DNA of 64,000 nt from Bacteroidota bacterium. Lineage in GTDB: Bacteria > Bacteroidota > Bacteroidia > Flavobacteriales > Weeksellaceae. This document shows positions 42,901 through 51,432 of the stretch, one piece after another. The notes below the pieces were generated by a model. The model was not told the DNA's origin. It worked only from the letters and a program-made list of their open reading frames with translations, and ran no database searches. The translations under genes were made by a program, and so were the position numbers. Each line of letters starts with the position of its first letter. Position 1 is the first letter of the stretch. The stretch spans positions 20,345-84,344 of the forward strand of contig JAEZYN010000030.1 in NCBI GenBank assembly GCA_023419095.1. The letters are read 5' to 3'.

Positions 42901-44831
42901 GCGACACCCCAATGGTCGGCCTGTGTACTGACATCAAACAGCATGAAATTGTTCTGAATAGATGGAACGCCACGGATGCCGGATCTTTCAGCCATTACCG
43001 CAAATGCAGGTTTTTCGTTTTCCTCGAAAACGTAATTCATTTTAAAGGTCACCTCCGCCAATACAGTTCCGTCAATACTTTTCCAGTTGGTAAAAGATTG
43101 TAAAGAGCCTGTTATCTGATCTCTTGTCTGGCGCTCGTTTTTTACATTTGTAGTGTAAGGATGCGGTAGAGTGGGCAACAGCGAAAGAATATAGAAGTTC
43201 AGCAGCAACGTACCTTTATAGATCTCATTCTCGTCTGTGTATTTGCCGCTGAGGTACAGACCGCTTTCCTTCGTTGTTGTGAAATAAGCATTTTGCAGTG
43301 CAAACTGGTATTTTTCGAATTTATTCCCGACCTGATTTGTGTAAACTGTAGTGTCCTGAAGATCTTCTGTAAGCATGTCGCTGTCGATAATCAGGATGCT
43401 TTTCGCATCTTTTGTCAGAATTTTACTGTACAGACTTTTTTTGGAAACTGGATGGACAAACGTGTTATCGGCGCGCAGCGGTTTGTCGATTAAAAATTCC
43501 GTGTCTGCAAATGCACTTACCACATCGCCCGTCTCGCTTTGTGATGCAATGTTGAGTGTTTTGTAATTCATCAGCCGGACATCGACTGTCATTCGGTCTT
43601 TATTTTCCGCCGATTTTTGCCATAAAGTGAGATGATCACGCAGGTAGGCAAAGTCAGCTTTGTCTGAAGTGAGATAGAAAAAGCCATTAAAAACCATTAA
43701 CGTACAATTATTAAAATGCGCTTCCGCATTCTGATTCCTTACGCCGTCCCATGTTGCTTTGATTCCTTTTTTTAAACCTAATGAAAGCAAACCGTTGAAT
43801 TTTACTTCAACAGATTGGTTGTTTTGCAGCACGCGTGTGGGCAATAGCCAGGTGCTGGATTCAATGCCTGCTTCACCTGAAACTGAATAAAGCTGCGACT
43901 GAGATCGTCGTACTGAAAACCTCTTTTGATTAGGTGTGAGCGTAAGTGCAAAATAATTTTGTGCCGGATCCCATCCCAGTGAGTGATCTGTGCAGGTAAA
44001 CCCGCATTCCCAGTCCACCGTTTTCACTGAAAACTGGCCGATGTCCACAACCAGTAGTCGCCCTTTGTTTGTTTTTAAACGCAACTTATCTGTCGGTGTA
44101 AACGTCGAGTTTTTTCCGTCTAAACCTACACCGCCGTCAGCGGGAGCGTAGGAATTGTCTAATATTAAATTTATTTCAAATATTGCCTGACGCGGAACCT
44201 GCACGGTATTGTTGCTTAAAATATACGTTCCGCCGAGACTTAAAGTGCCGGAAAGTATCCTCAATCCTACGTAAGTAGTTTTGGGCGCTGCCGGATCCAC
44301 AAGATCTGCCCGAATCCACACATTCCCGCTGCCCAGATTGAGTGTACTTACCCGTGTATTTGCTACCAGCAGCCGCGGCAGCCGGACGGGAAGGATAAAC
44401 GCCGCCTGCTGTTCGTTTGGGAAAAAGATTTTAAAATCATCAATGAATTTATATAAATTGTAGAAGATCTGGGTACCATCTAACGTAGGGAAGGGACCGA
44501 GAACCTTGTCCGGGACGGTAAAAACTTTATTCGCGTCGAAAATCTGATGTGCGCCGAAACGGACAGCATTTTCCGGCATCCGCTCAATTTCAAATTCTGG
44601 TTTAGCAGCGGCAACTGGGCGCTGTGGTTTGGGAAGCTGGATAGTTCCCCTAAGCCGGCCAGCGCCTGCAGGTAATTTCGAGAATCGGATTTCCTGAAAA
44701 TTGGTTTTCGAAGGGCTTGATTTTGCAATGTTTTCAAGCAGGAACTCAAAATGTTTAGGTTGGTTTTGCTTCGCAGCAGCCAAGTCTAAATCTCGCAACA
44801 GTTCAGTTGCAGACTTTACAGGATCTGGCAT
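39948..44831 (-). CDS. uncharacterised 1627-residue protein
   Basis: No family is recognised. The protein starts MPDPVKSATELLRDLDLAAA, has no signal peptide and is mostly beta-rich. A Pro-rich linker (PRPEPLNPGDPPVPEP) near residue 703 splits it in two halves. The last 150 residues (about 1478-1627) are markedly glycine-rich and hydrophobic, as in YFKFGFGIELAVGLPVIGS and GIVTITIAIEAAGQ, with a CIARC pair near 1600. That profile recalls barrel-like or lipid-facing strands and, loosely, DUF6603-type proteins; I give the latter only as a lead. It is first in a two-gene operon with a -7-like TAACTTTG at 44967-44974. Confidence 0.8.
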   Translation of the reverse strand: MPDPVKSATELLRDLDLAAAKQNQPKHFEFLLENIAKSSPSKTNFQEIRFSKLPAGAGRLRGTIQLPKPQRPVAAAKPEFEIERMPENAVRFGAHQIFDANKVFTVPDKVLGPFPTLDGTQIFYNLYKFIDDFKIFFPNEQQAAFILPVRLPRLLVANTRVSTLNLGSGNVWIRADLVDPAAPKTTYVGLRILSGTLSLGGTYILSNNTVQVPRQAIFEINLILDNSYAPADGGVGLDGKNSTFTPTDKLRLKTNKGRLLVVDIGQFSVKTVDWECGFTCTDHSLGWDPAQNYFALTLTPNQKRFSVRRSQSQLYSVSGEAGIESSTWLLPTRVLQNNQSVEVKFNGLLSLGLKKGIKATWDGVRNQNAEAHFNNCTLMVFNGFFYLTSDKADFAYLRDHLTLWQKSAENKDRMTVDVRLMNYKTLNIASQSETGDVVSAFADTEFLIDKPLRADNTFVHPVSKKSLYSKILTKDAKSILIIDSDMLTEDLQDTTVYTNQVGNKFEKYQFALQNAYFTTTKESGLYLSGKYTDENEIYKGTLLLNFYILSLLPTLPHPYTTNVKNERQTRDQITGSLQSFTNWKSIDGTVLAEVTFKMNYVFEENEKPAFAVMAERSGIRGVPSIQNNFMLFDVSTQADHWGVALSLQNREEMRKLFQDDVTVTGENIVTVNRNYLQAPMGFLQGLTLPNVSWEPVNNITPRPEPLNPGDPPVPEPVLGILNQAPNTLPTVFSQTDNHWIRIHPADYMRQFKINLNSTAVTNQHLVGKVLFTLPNAKYSFATLYPYRNEPMHSSGHLEFVQPNFKFQNQEFRGGIQFRISAYKDPNPEAPPRISGTTQQLRALTDQPGISILGETVTEIFNNVFSPQKPRGVPLTHFDFSGYGASTFSNWKNPAVKFASISQAKFDVLKGRTAHEIVQAVSMIYPWGICVTRTVTFLRNNNAVIFREDSGWVAQSEGLFDFSFTWPTATETLAYNNPYDIYPGIVQGLYKIKNIREDYTDVISGQYTTFANEYFLDENVPIVLASAPGKKVDYEFVAVYFDCDADLQPVDENITGTQFKGYLQIKPQEVPVPARILKTILNKSQNPVSGRIDALIPVENTLQKFKTTAVEMSASYQNDNTSLPAFVASVKGSVVLPADGSWSVVDVDKNSGSVQNLKPGTSVGLVKDGLRPKNSGTPFSLNSTKTLLAYPDALRNTAATFSKTYGLLQNTDTQKLLLNSIEYTKGETEKYTSDPALLADCFRLMNSKGPFPNLSDAIKIDKLAKTTMNLLPDGVQKAFNYKVPTNFDFNIVGEENDAFRIYVKYTAIDEDGANTNESIIDYVTDTKSLEKWANQMHNITIAVDLAGFTPLMYISGNFSNEKKKNAGMSIGSGPQLKLDKTLQTIYDILEFLNNLDPSQPSEAVKQALKIAMSNSADSWEYKFKADKEIPLVKFPFDPINYNSPTTPLKMDAYFKVGVYFNQPIKIPKTIDQIKPSVGAYLELGADIRVMCVSVAAATIYAVGRAEVGLAADLSSPPALYFKFGFGIELAVGLPVIGSVAVTFIMGIDMKISGDLVVGAFIYFRGRAEILGGIVTITIAIEAAGQVQKKIGGGPTNCIARCTFALDISIAFVVNISFTETWEETRQIS

Positions 44832-44966
44832 TTTTTTCGGTATTTGTGGTTATAAGTTTGGGAAAGTGGAATCTTGGTGGGCGAATTTTCAGCTACACCT
44901 CATTGCAAGTCGTCGCTTGTTACAGTCGTAAAGCATTGATATATAAAAACTTATATATGTGCAAAA

Positions 44967-44974
44967 CAAAGTTA
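44967..44974 (-). promoter_or_regulatory. possible -7 element for the giant-gene operon
   Basis: On the minus strand this reads TAACTTTG, matching TAnnTTTG, about 136 bp before the start codon. The 209-bp region 44832-45040 otherwise shows no gene. Confidence 0.35.
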
Positions 44975-45040
44975 GCGGTTTTACGCAATAAGTTTTTAAA
45001 AATATTTTAAGCGCAGTGAAAATTGAGTGAAATCACCTGA

Positions 45041-46735
45041 TCAGAACCTGCTGATTACACCCCAGTGAATTTTGGTATCGCCAAAGCGGATCGGATTGCC
45101 AAACTGGTTTCCGTTTGAAATCTGGAAACTCATTAAACCTATAGGCAGGAAAAAATTAAAACCTAAACCAACGCTGTAAAGTTTAGGTTTTTCGCCCAGA
45201 GAGCTATTGCTCAATCCGCCGTACTGACCGAAAATGTCGAAAAAGGCTTGATCACCCACGAGATATCGGTATTCGGCAGTTCCGAAGTAGTAGAAGTCCG
45301 CCAAAAGCGTATTTTCATTAAAGCCGCGCAGCGAATTCCAGCCGCCGAATCTCAGCAATTCATTGGCGGCGAGTTGGGCTTTTGAATTCATAAGGGCCGT
45401 CTCCGCGCGGAGATTGAGATAATGATTTCCTTTTACCGCGAAATTCCGTTCTCCGGAAAAGAAAAAATTGTTCTGCTGTACAGCGTTTAGGTCGGCCGCA
45501 TAACGTGTGCTTATCAGGTCGGCTTCCGCTCTGATGCGTGTTTTAAACTGGAACAGCGCAATTTCTGTAGGTTCGGTGAAATCATACCAGATGCCAACAC
45601 CTTTTTTGTGATAATCGCGTCCTGCGCTATAGAGAGAATCGGTGACCGCGGAAGTCTCGAAATTTCCGCGAATTCCAATTTTCTGGCGGCTTCCCAAATT
45701 TAAATATACTCCGGGCAAAAATTTGAAGTTTGCGTACGTGGAATCCTGGCGGAATACGTTGATATTCAGTGCCAGACCTATATTTGAATTCGCTACATAT
45801 GGAATATCGGTTTTGAGATCGAAAGTCTGTCCGCGATCGGGGTTTCTTTGCCAAAAAACATTTACGGTTTCAAAACTGTTGAACATATTTCTGAAATTCA
45901 CGTTCAGGCTTCCGTTAAAAGTGAACTTTTCATTTTTATCATTACCAAACCCTAAAATTCCGTCGAAAGTGTTCGACTTTTTCTTCTGAAGAAACAGGAA
46001 AATTTGCGTGGAGTCCCGTGTAAAAAGCGTCTGCGGCGGTTTTTCGAGCGTTATAAAAGGATGGTTTTGCAGCGATTGGTTCAGCCTCGAAAGATTTTGG
46101 TCATCGTAATTTTTTCCTTTATAATCTCTTTCGAGATTTTTGATAAAGCGCTTTGGCACTTTTTCGTAACCACGGACCACAATGGCGTCGAGTTTTCTGC
46201 GCGCGCCTTCAGAAACACTAAGTTCGAGCTGCGGTTCACCGTTTTTTAGACCGAGAAACCGCGTCTTTACCCTGTTAAATGCAAAACCGCGCAGCCGATA
46301 ATTTTCGCTGATGGATTTTTTTAATGAATCGATGTTTTTGGAGTAGAATTCATGCGGAGATTTTAAATTCAATGCTACCTCTTCCGTCAGTTTTACGTTG
46401 CCTTCATTAAAGCTTTTACCTTTGTCATAAATGATTTCGATTGCAGTTTCTGATTCATTAACGCTTTTTAATTCAGTGAGATAGAATTTATCCTGTGAAA
46501 GCGAATCGAGGAATTTTGCAGCGGTGGCGGAATCTTTCACCACTTTTCGCTGGCCCGTCGAGACGTCTGTCAGCCAATATTCTTTTTGCTGCGAATACAG
46601 AAAAACGCAACAAAACAGGGCTAAAAGCGCGACGACATGTTTCAATAGATAAGACTTTGGATTTCTGAACTCAATATACGCAAGAATATTTTGTTTAATG
46701 TAAAGTTTAATGCTGATTTGTACGGAGGTCAACAT
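45041..46735 (-). CDS. BamA/TamA-like outer membrane beta-barrel protein
   Basis: The protein has POTRA-like segments followed by a barrel. POTRA-like features are DAIVVRGYEKVPKRFIKNLER (about 185) and NQSLQNHPFITLEKPP; the barrel half (about 260-564) has many alternating strands and ends in WGVISRF with the C-terminal aromatic typical of outer membrane proteins. It resembles the surface antigen/TamA group. The start is uncertain: ATG at 46735 gives 564 residues, but a TTG at 46643-46645 would begin at a good signal peptide (KHVVALLALFCCVFLYSQ). It is divergent from nadD, 69 bp away. Confidence 0.8.
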   Translation of the reverse strand: MLTSVQISIKLYIKQNILAYIEFRNPKSYLLKHVVALLALFCCVFLYSQQKEYWLTDVSTGQRKVVKDSATAAKFLDSLSQDKFYLTELKSVNESETAIEIIYDKGKSFNEGNVKLTEEVALNLKSPHEFYSKNIDSLKKSISENYRLRGFAFNRVKTRFLGLKNGEPQLELSVSEGARRKLDAIVVRGYEKVPKRFIKNLERDYKGKNYDDQNLSRLNQSLQNHPFITLEKPPQTLFTRDSTQIFLFLQKKKSNTFDGILGFGNDKNEKFTFNGSLNVNFRNMFNSFETVNVFWQRNPDRGQTFDLKTDIPYVANSNIGLALNINVFRQDSTYANFKFLPGVYLNLGSRQKIGIRGNFETSAVTDSLYSAGRDYHKKGVGIWYDFTEPTEIALFQFKTRIRAEADLISTRYAADLNAVQQNNFFFSGERNFAVKGNHYLNLRAETALMNSKAQLAANELLRFGGWNSLRGFNENTLLADFYYFGTAEYRYLVGDQAFFDIFGQYGGLSNSSLGEKPKLYSVGLGFNFFLPIGLMSFQISNGNQFGNPIRFGDTKIHWGVISRF

Positions 46736-46804
46736 TTTTCAGCCTTTAATCACTATCTTTATCGCTGATAAAAAGCGTCTGCTATTGATGTTTTTCCGTG
46801 TTTT

Positions 46805-47389
46805 ATGAAGAAAGTTGGGTTATTTTTCGGCAGTTTCAATCCGATACATATCGGACATTTAATTTTGGCTAATTATATTCTTGAAAATTCGGATATGCAC
46901 GAACTTTGGTTTGTTGTGAGTCCGCAGAATCCATTCAAAGAAAAGAAGACATTGCTGAGCGACCACAACCGGCTTGATATGGTGCAACTCGCGATAAAGA
47001 ATTATCCGAAAATGCGCGCCTCCAATGTAGAATTTTCGCTGCCGACGCCCAGCTACACGATTGATACACTTACCTATCTAAAAGAAAAATATCCTGATCT
47101 TTCTTTTGCCTTAATAATGGGAGAAGACAATCTGAACGGTTTGCCTAAGTGGAAAAATTCGCAGAAATTAATTGATAATCATCACATTATCGTGTATCCG
47201 CGACTATATGAAGATTCAAAACCTAGTCCTGATCTTTTGCAGCATCCAAACATTTCCCTCGTCACAGCACCGGTAATCGAAATAAGCGCCACCGAAATCC
47301 GGAATATGATCAAATCTGGCAAAAATGTGCGGCCTATGCTGCCGCCCGAGGTTTTCGAGTATCTGGACGGAAGCGCTTTTTACCGCTAA
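46805..47389 (+). CDS. nadD: nicotinate-nucleotide adenylyltransferase
   Basis: The 194-residue enzyme makes deamido-NAD from nicotinate mononucleotide and ATP. It has the nucleotidyltransferase GSFNPIHIGHL motif (9-19) and the C-terminal ISATEIRNMIKSGKNV, which corresponds to the conserved ISSTxIR. MGEDNLNGLPKW near residue 100 is the substrate-binding part. The length is usual. It is followed after 15 bp by the DUF3817 gene. Confidence 0.94.
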   Translation: MKKVGLFFGSFNPIHIGHLILANYILENSDMHELWFVVSPQNPFKEKKTLLSDHNRLDMVQLAIKNYPKMRASNVEFSLPTPSYTIDTLTYLKEKYPDLSFALIMGEDNLNGLPKWKNSQKLIDNHHIIVYPRLYEDSKPSPDLLQHPNISLVTAPVIEISATEIRNMIKSGKNVRPMLPPEVFEYLDGSAFYR

Positions 47390-47404
47390 TTTTAATTTTT
47401 TTAA

Positions 47405-47743
47405 ATGGAATTCTTAGAACGATTTTTTTCCAAATATGATGATGAAAAGATCATCCGCTGGTTCAAAAATATTTGTGTAGCCGAAGCGGTTTCGTGGCTT
47501 TTGCTTTTCTCGGCGATGATCTGGATTCGCTACGACCGTGAAGGGCTTTTGCCGACGATCTATATCATCATCATGGGCAATATTCACGGGCTTTTTTTCA
47601 CGCTCTACCTGCTGATGGTTTGGCCGGCGAAGAAGATATTCCGTTGGGACGACGAGGATTTTATTTTCGCGCTGATCGCGGCATTTTTTCCGTTTGCGAC
47701 AATCTGGATCGATAAAAAACTGGCGAGGTTTAACCGTGAATAA
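47405..47743 (+). CDS. DUF3817 membrane protein
   Basis: The 112-residue protein has three hydrophobic segments and the DUF3817 features: FKNICVAEAVSWLLLF, IIMGNIHGLFFTLYLLM and the C-terminal ALIAAFFPFATIWIDKKL. The family is of unknown function in the inner membrane. It is co-transcribed with nadD (15-bp gap). Confidence 0.82.
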   Translation: MEFLERFFSKYDDEKIIRWFKNICVAEAVSWLLLFSAMIWIRYDREGLLPTIYIIIMGNIHGLFFTLYLLMVWPAKKIFRWDDEDFIFALIAAFFPFATIWIDKKLARFNRE

Positions 47744-47766
47744 TCTTTGCTTTGAAATATTTTAAT

Positions 47767-47788
47767 AGTGGCCTTGGCCACTTTTTTT
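47767..47788 (+). terminator. nadD operon terminator
   Basis: AGTGGCC and GGCCACT form a 7-bp stem around two T residues, followed by a T run. Confidence 0.7.
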
Positions 47789-47909
47789 GTTTTTAGATGT
47801 AACATTTCGGTGCTGTGAATAGTCTATTTAAATATACTTACAATTTGTATTAAAATTTATTTAGTTGATAATCAATTAATTACCTACGATTTTAAAACTA
47901 ATTTACTAC

Positions 47910-47960
47910 TTTGTATTGCATAATACTTAATAAATGATATATCTTTGTAATACAATAGAA
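47910..47960 (+). promoter_or_regulatory. promoter and palindromes before the TonB-dependent receptor
   Basis: TATCTTTG at 47940-47947 fits the -7 consensus, with a TTG at 47916-47918 about 21 bp upstream. A GTATT-GCAT-AATAC palindrome lies at 47913-47926 and a TTGTA-A-TACAA palindrome at about 47945-47955, straddling the likely start site. These are candidate operators. The 311-bp gap 47744-48054 holds no gene and ends in a 5' leader about 100 nt long. Confidence 0.45.
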
Positions 47961-48054
47961 ATCAAATTAGCAAAGAAGAAAGCAGGCTATTAAAAAACAT
48001 CACTAAATCACATTTTTACAAATTTTAAATCTGCTTTCTTTAAAAACATTTACC

Positions 48055-50349
48055 ATGAAAAAACTCACTATTACCCTCGCGCTCATCACTTTTTCCGCAG
48101 TTTCAGCGCAGGAAAGCACACAGGAGGACAGCACGAAGATCCAAAGCATCCAGGAAGTTCTGATGACAAAAAAGGTATTCAAAAAAGAAAGCGACCGCCT
48201 TGTCTATGACATTTCAAACGCGCCGGTGGCGAAAGGCAGTACCGCATTCGATGTGTTGAAGCAAACGCCGCTGCTTTCGTCTACAGATGACAGCACGCTG
48301 AAAATTGCCGGAAAAAATAACGCGGTAATCTACATCAATAGCCGTAAATCTAATATGGATGCCACTTCGCTTGCGCAGTTTCTAAAAAACACGCCGGCGG
48401 AAAATATTCAGAAAATCGAAGTAATCACAATGCCGGGCAGTGAGTTTCAGGTGGAATCTTCTGACGGGATTATCAACATTATTTTAAAGAAGAAAAGTAC
48501 AGACGGCTTCAACGGAAATATGCGCATGAGCAGCACAGCCAATAAGTACAGCAGCAACTCGTCTTCATTTTCAGGCAATTACCGGAAAGACCGTCTGGGA
48601 ATCAGCGCAAATGTGAGCGGTTCGGCGAATATTCAGCCACAGTATTACGAACTTGAAAACGGAAACCGCCTGGCGACAAATCGCAGCGAAGGTTTCATAG
48701 ACGACCCGAATCAAAATCTGGGCGGTTACCTGAACATCGATTATCAGTTGAAAGAAAACAGTAATATCGCACTGAGCTGGAATACGTGGGCTAACCGCAG
48801 CTACGGAGCTTCGATCAACCTGTTCAATACCCTAAAAACATTTGATGAGGAGGGAAATCTGCTTTCTACCGCCTACAGCAACTCACGCAACAGGGAAGAT
48901 GCAAGATCTTACAACAATAATATCAATCTTAATTATGAACTGAAAACCGATTCTCTGGGCAGCAAGTTAAATCTGAATGCGGCCTATCTCAACTACAAAC
49001 GCTTCCAGCGGGGAGATAATTATACAATTCTTGCTAACGCAGATGGCAGCGATGTACGTGAAACGAAGTTTGTCTTCCAAAGCCAGCCGCAGATCATCAA
49101 CAGTTTTTCGGCCACTGCAGATCTTATCAGGAAATTTAAGAATGACTTTACGGCGTCGGCAGGTGCGAATTTTAACAAAACCAAAACTGATAATGACATC
49201 CAGAGCATCACCACTGACTTTATTTATGACAGCGAGGAAAATCTTATAGATACAGTTCCGAGCGCCGCGCCCAATCACTTTATCTATGACGAGACGATCT
49301 ACGGATTTTACCTGACACTCGAGAAAAAGTTTTCGGAAAAGTTTTCGGGTAAAGTGGGCACGCGCTACGAAATTACTGGCAGCCTCGGTACGTCTGATAA
49401 CAGCAAAGATCCTGCGCTTCGCCGTATTGATCGCGATTATAGCAATCTGTTGCCATATTTAAGCGTGAATTATGCCATCAATGACAGTCACAATATTTCG
49501 TATGCTTTCTCCAGCCGCATGCGCAGACCGAGTTTTTGGGAACTGAATCCCGTGAAAAACCTGCTTACGGAGTATAATTACACGCAAAATAACCCTTTCG
49601 TGAAAGCCTCTGCAACATACAATCAGGAACTTACGTATATGTACAAAAATTCCTATTTCGTTGTTCTGAACCATTCTTTATTTAAAGATGTCATTACCCA
49701 GGTTCCGCTTCAGGGATATCCGGTAAGTCCCGACGGAACCGTGAGTCCGGTAAATGAACTTCGCTATATCCGAACCAATTTTGGCGATAAACAGGAAATG
49801 TCCGCCGCATTTGGGATCAATAAATCGTTCTTCAAACAGGCACTTTCTATGAATCTTAATGTTGGCGTGCAGCATAATGTCAACCGTGGGTCGCTGAGTG
49901 TAGATCCGACCACCGGAGACCGTTTTCTAAATGATGCCGGCGAGTTTGTCACCTATTCGAACGCGACTGAATCTACCAGCCTCTTCATTCAATCGAACAA
50001 CACCATTAGACTCGATAAAAAGAAAACGTGGTTTATGGGTGTCAACTTTTTCTACGTGGACAAGCAGCAGATTGAACTTGGCTTACTCAACAATCTGATG
50101 AGTCTTGACCTGAACCTTAAGAAAATCTGGAACGACTGGACGTTCAGTGTGAATGTAAACGATGTCTTCCGTACCAATATTGTTGAAATAAGCGACTATC
50201 AGGCGAACGGCAATTTCAATTATGTCCTGAATGATTCCTACCGCCAGAACTTTGGAGCCACGATTGTCTATAATTTCGGCAACAAAAAAGTAAAAAAAGT
50301 CCGCGACATTGAAGACGCAAGCAGTGACGTGAAGAGCAGAACACGCTAA
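48055..50349 (+). CDS. TonB-dependent receptor, OMP_b-brl_3 type
   Basis: The 764-residue protein has a signal peptide (MKKLTITLALITFSAVSAQ), a short plug-like domain (about 30-150, including KSNMDATSLAQFLKNTPAENIQKIEV and GIINIILKKK) and a barrel with many alternating strands. The compact plug without a CarboxypepD domain and the FNYVLNDSYRQNF pattern fit the outer membrane beta-barrel family 3 receptors of Bacteroidota. The ligand is unknown. No SusD or PadR partner is adjacent. Candidate operators precede it, so it is probably regulated. Confidence 0.85.
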   Translation: MKKLTITLALITFSAVSAQESTQEDSTKIQSIQEVLMTKKVFKKESDRLVYDISNAPVAKGSTAFDVLKQTPLLSSTDDSTLKIAGKNNAVIYINSRKSNMDATSLAQFLKNTPAENIQKIEVITMPGSEFQVESSDGIINIILKKKSTDGFNGNMRMSSTANKYSSNSSSFSGNYRKDRLGISANVSGSANIQPQYYELENGNRLATNRSEGFIDDPNQNLGGYLNIDYQLKENSNIALSWNTWANRSYGASINLFNTLKTFDEEGNLLSTAYSNSRNREDARSYNNNINLNYELKTDSLGSKLNLNAAYLNYKRFQRGDNYTILANADGSDVRETKFVFQSQPQIINSFSATADLIRKFKNDFTASAGANFNKTKTDNDIQSITTDFIYDSEENLIDTVPSAAPNHFIYDETIYGFYLTLEKKFSEKFSGKVGTRYEITGSLGTSDNSKDPALRRIDRDYSNLLPYLSVNYAINDSHNISYAFSSRMRRPSFWELNPVKNLLTEYNYTQNNPFVKASATYNQELTYMYKNSYFVVLNHSLFKDVITQVPLQGYPVSPDGTVSPVNELRYIRTNFGDKQEMSAAFGINKSFFKQALSMNLNVGVQHNVNRGSLSVDPTTGDRFLNDAGEFVTYSNATESTSLFIQSNNTIRLDKKKTWFMGVNFFYVDKQQIELGLLNNLMSLDLNLKKIWNDWTFSVNVNDVFRTNIVEISDYQANGNFNYVLNDSYRQNFGATIVYNFGNKKVKKVRDIEDASSDVKSRTR

Positions 50350-50377
50350 GTTATTTTTTCTAAATTTTTCATAAAAA

Positions 50378-50407
50378 CAAAATCCACGGCTTGTGCCGTG
50401 GATTTTG
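50378..50407. terminator. bidirectional terminator between the receptor and CtlX genes
   Basis: CAAAATCCACGGC and GCCGTGGATTTTG form a 13-bp stem with a 4-nt loop and T-rich sides on both strands. Confidence 0.85.
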
Positions 50408-50430
50408 TGATTTTGAATGAAACACAGGAT

Positions 50431-51354
50431 TTAAACCCTTGGCAAAAACACTTCCGCCAGCATGCAGCGTGCACTTCCGCCACCATTGGTTTCGATGGTT
50501 TCCAGATCCGCCGACAAAATTTCGCAGTACTTTTCTATTTTTTCAATCTGATCTGCGTGGAGAGATTTGTGCGCGGTCTGGCTCATTACCAGATATTTCG
50601 TGCCGTCCTGGCTTTGCACCTGAAGCATATTTCCGGCGAACTGCTGTAGCTGATCTTCTGAGATTTCTATGATTTCCTTGTTTGTAGATTTAATAACTTC
50701 CTGCACTTTTTCGCGCTCCAGTTCACTGTCGATACAGTCCAGGCAAATCACCACAAAACGGTCCGCCACACACATCATCACATTGGTATGGTAAATGGGT
50801 AAACGTTGGCCGTCAGCGTTTTGAAACGAATGAAAAACGACTGGCGAATAGCCTATTTTTGCGCAAAGATCGCGGAAAAGTCCTTCATCAAGACGTAAGG
50901 AAATCGAGCCATACGCTATTTTATGGTCATGGTCGAAAATGATGCTTCCTGTTGCTTCCAGAAATTTGTCCTCTTTCTCGAAATGCGATAAATCTTCTAC
51001 ATTTTCTATCTTGAAACCTTCGTCTTTCAGCCTCTCCAGAATATCGGGACGGCGCTCTACACGCCTGTTGGGCGCAAACATTGGGTACAGGCGCACCATA
51101 CCGTCGCGGTGAAAGCTCACCCAGTTGTTGGGAAATATGGAGTCGGGGGTGTGCGGTTCCAAAGTGTCTTTTACTACAATCACGTTGATCCCTTTTGCAC
51201 GCAGTTTTTCGACAAAGTTTTGGAATTCCTGAAGTGCTTTTTCCTGAATATTGCTGCCGGTTTGTTCTACCTGAAAATAGTTGTTCAAAGCCGTTTGTTC
51301 GTTATATCCGAAAGCGACAGGTTCTACCATCAGAACCGTACTGGCTGTTTGCAT
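50431..51354 (-). CDS. CtlX-type citrulline/arginine hydrolase
   Basis: The 307-residue protein belongs to the arginine deiminase superfamily of guanidino-modifying enzymes, in the group named CtlX. The N-terminal TVLMVEPVAFGYNEQT, FPNNWVSFHRDG near residue 75, HTNVMMCVADRF and the C-terminal GGGSARCMLAEVFLPRV with nucleophile Cys297 match. The reaction is hydrolysis of arginine or citrulline-type substrates. It starts 78 bp from cutC. A second superfamily member lies on the other side of cutC. Confidence 0.8.
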   Translation of the reverse strand: MQTASTVLMVEPVAFGYNEQTALNNYFQVEQTGSNIQEKALQEFQNFVEKLRAKGINVIVVKDTLEPHTPDSIFPNNWVSFHRDGMVRLYPMFAPNRRVERRPDILERLKDEGFKIENVEDLSHFEKEDKFLEATGSIIFDHDHKIAYGSISLRLDEGLFRDLCAKIGYSPVVFHSFQNADGQRLPIYHTNVMMCVADRFVVICLDCIDSELEREKVQEVIKSTNKEIIEISEDQLQQFAGNMLQVQSQDGTKYLVMSQTAHKSLHADQIEKIEKYCEILSADLETIETNGGGSARCMLAEVFLPRV

Positions 51355-51432
51355 TGCTGAATTTTTATTTTTAATATTTAAAATTGAAGTCGCGCAAAAA
51401 TACTTAAATTTAAAGACAATATTTAAATGTAA

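Noticed and set aside
36035..44831. Polymorphic toxin or contractile injection cargo
   Set aside because: No toxin motif, VgrG/PAAR-type domain, immunity gene or sheath genes are seen nearby, so the claim is not supported.
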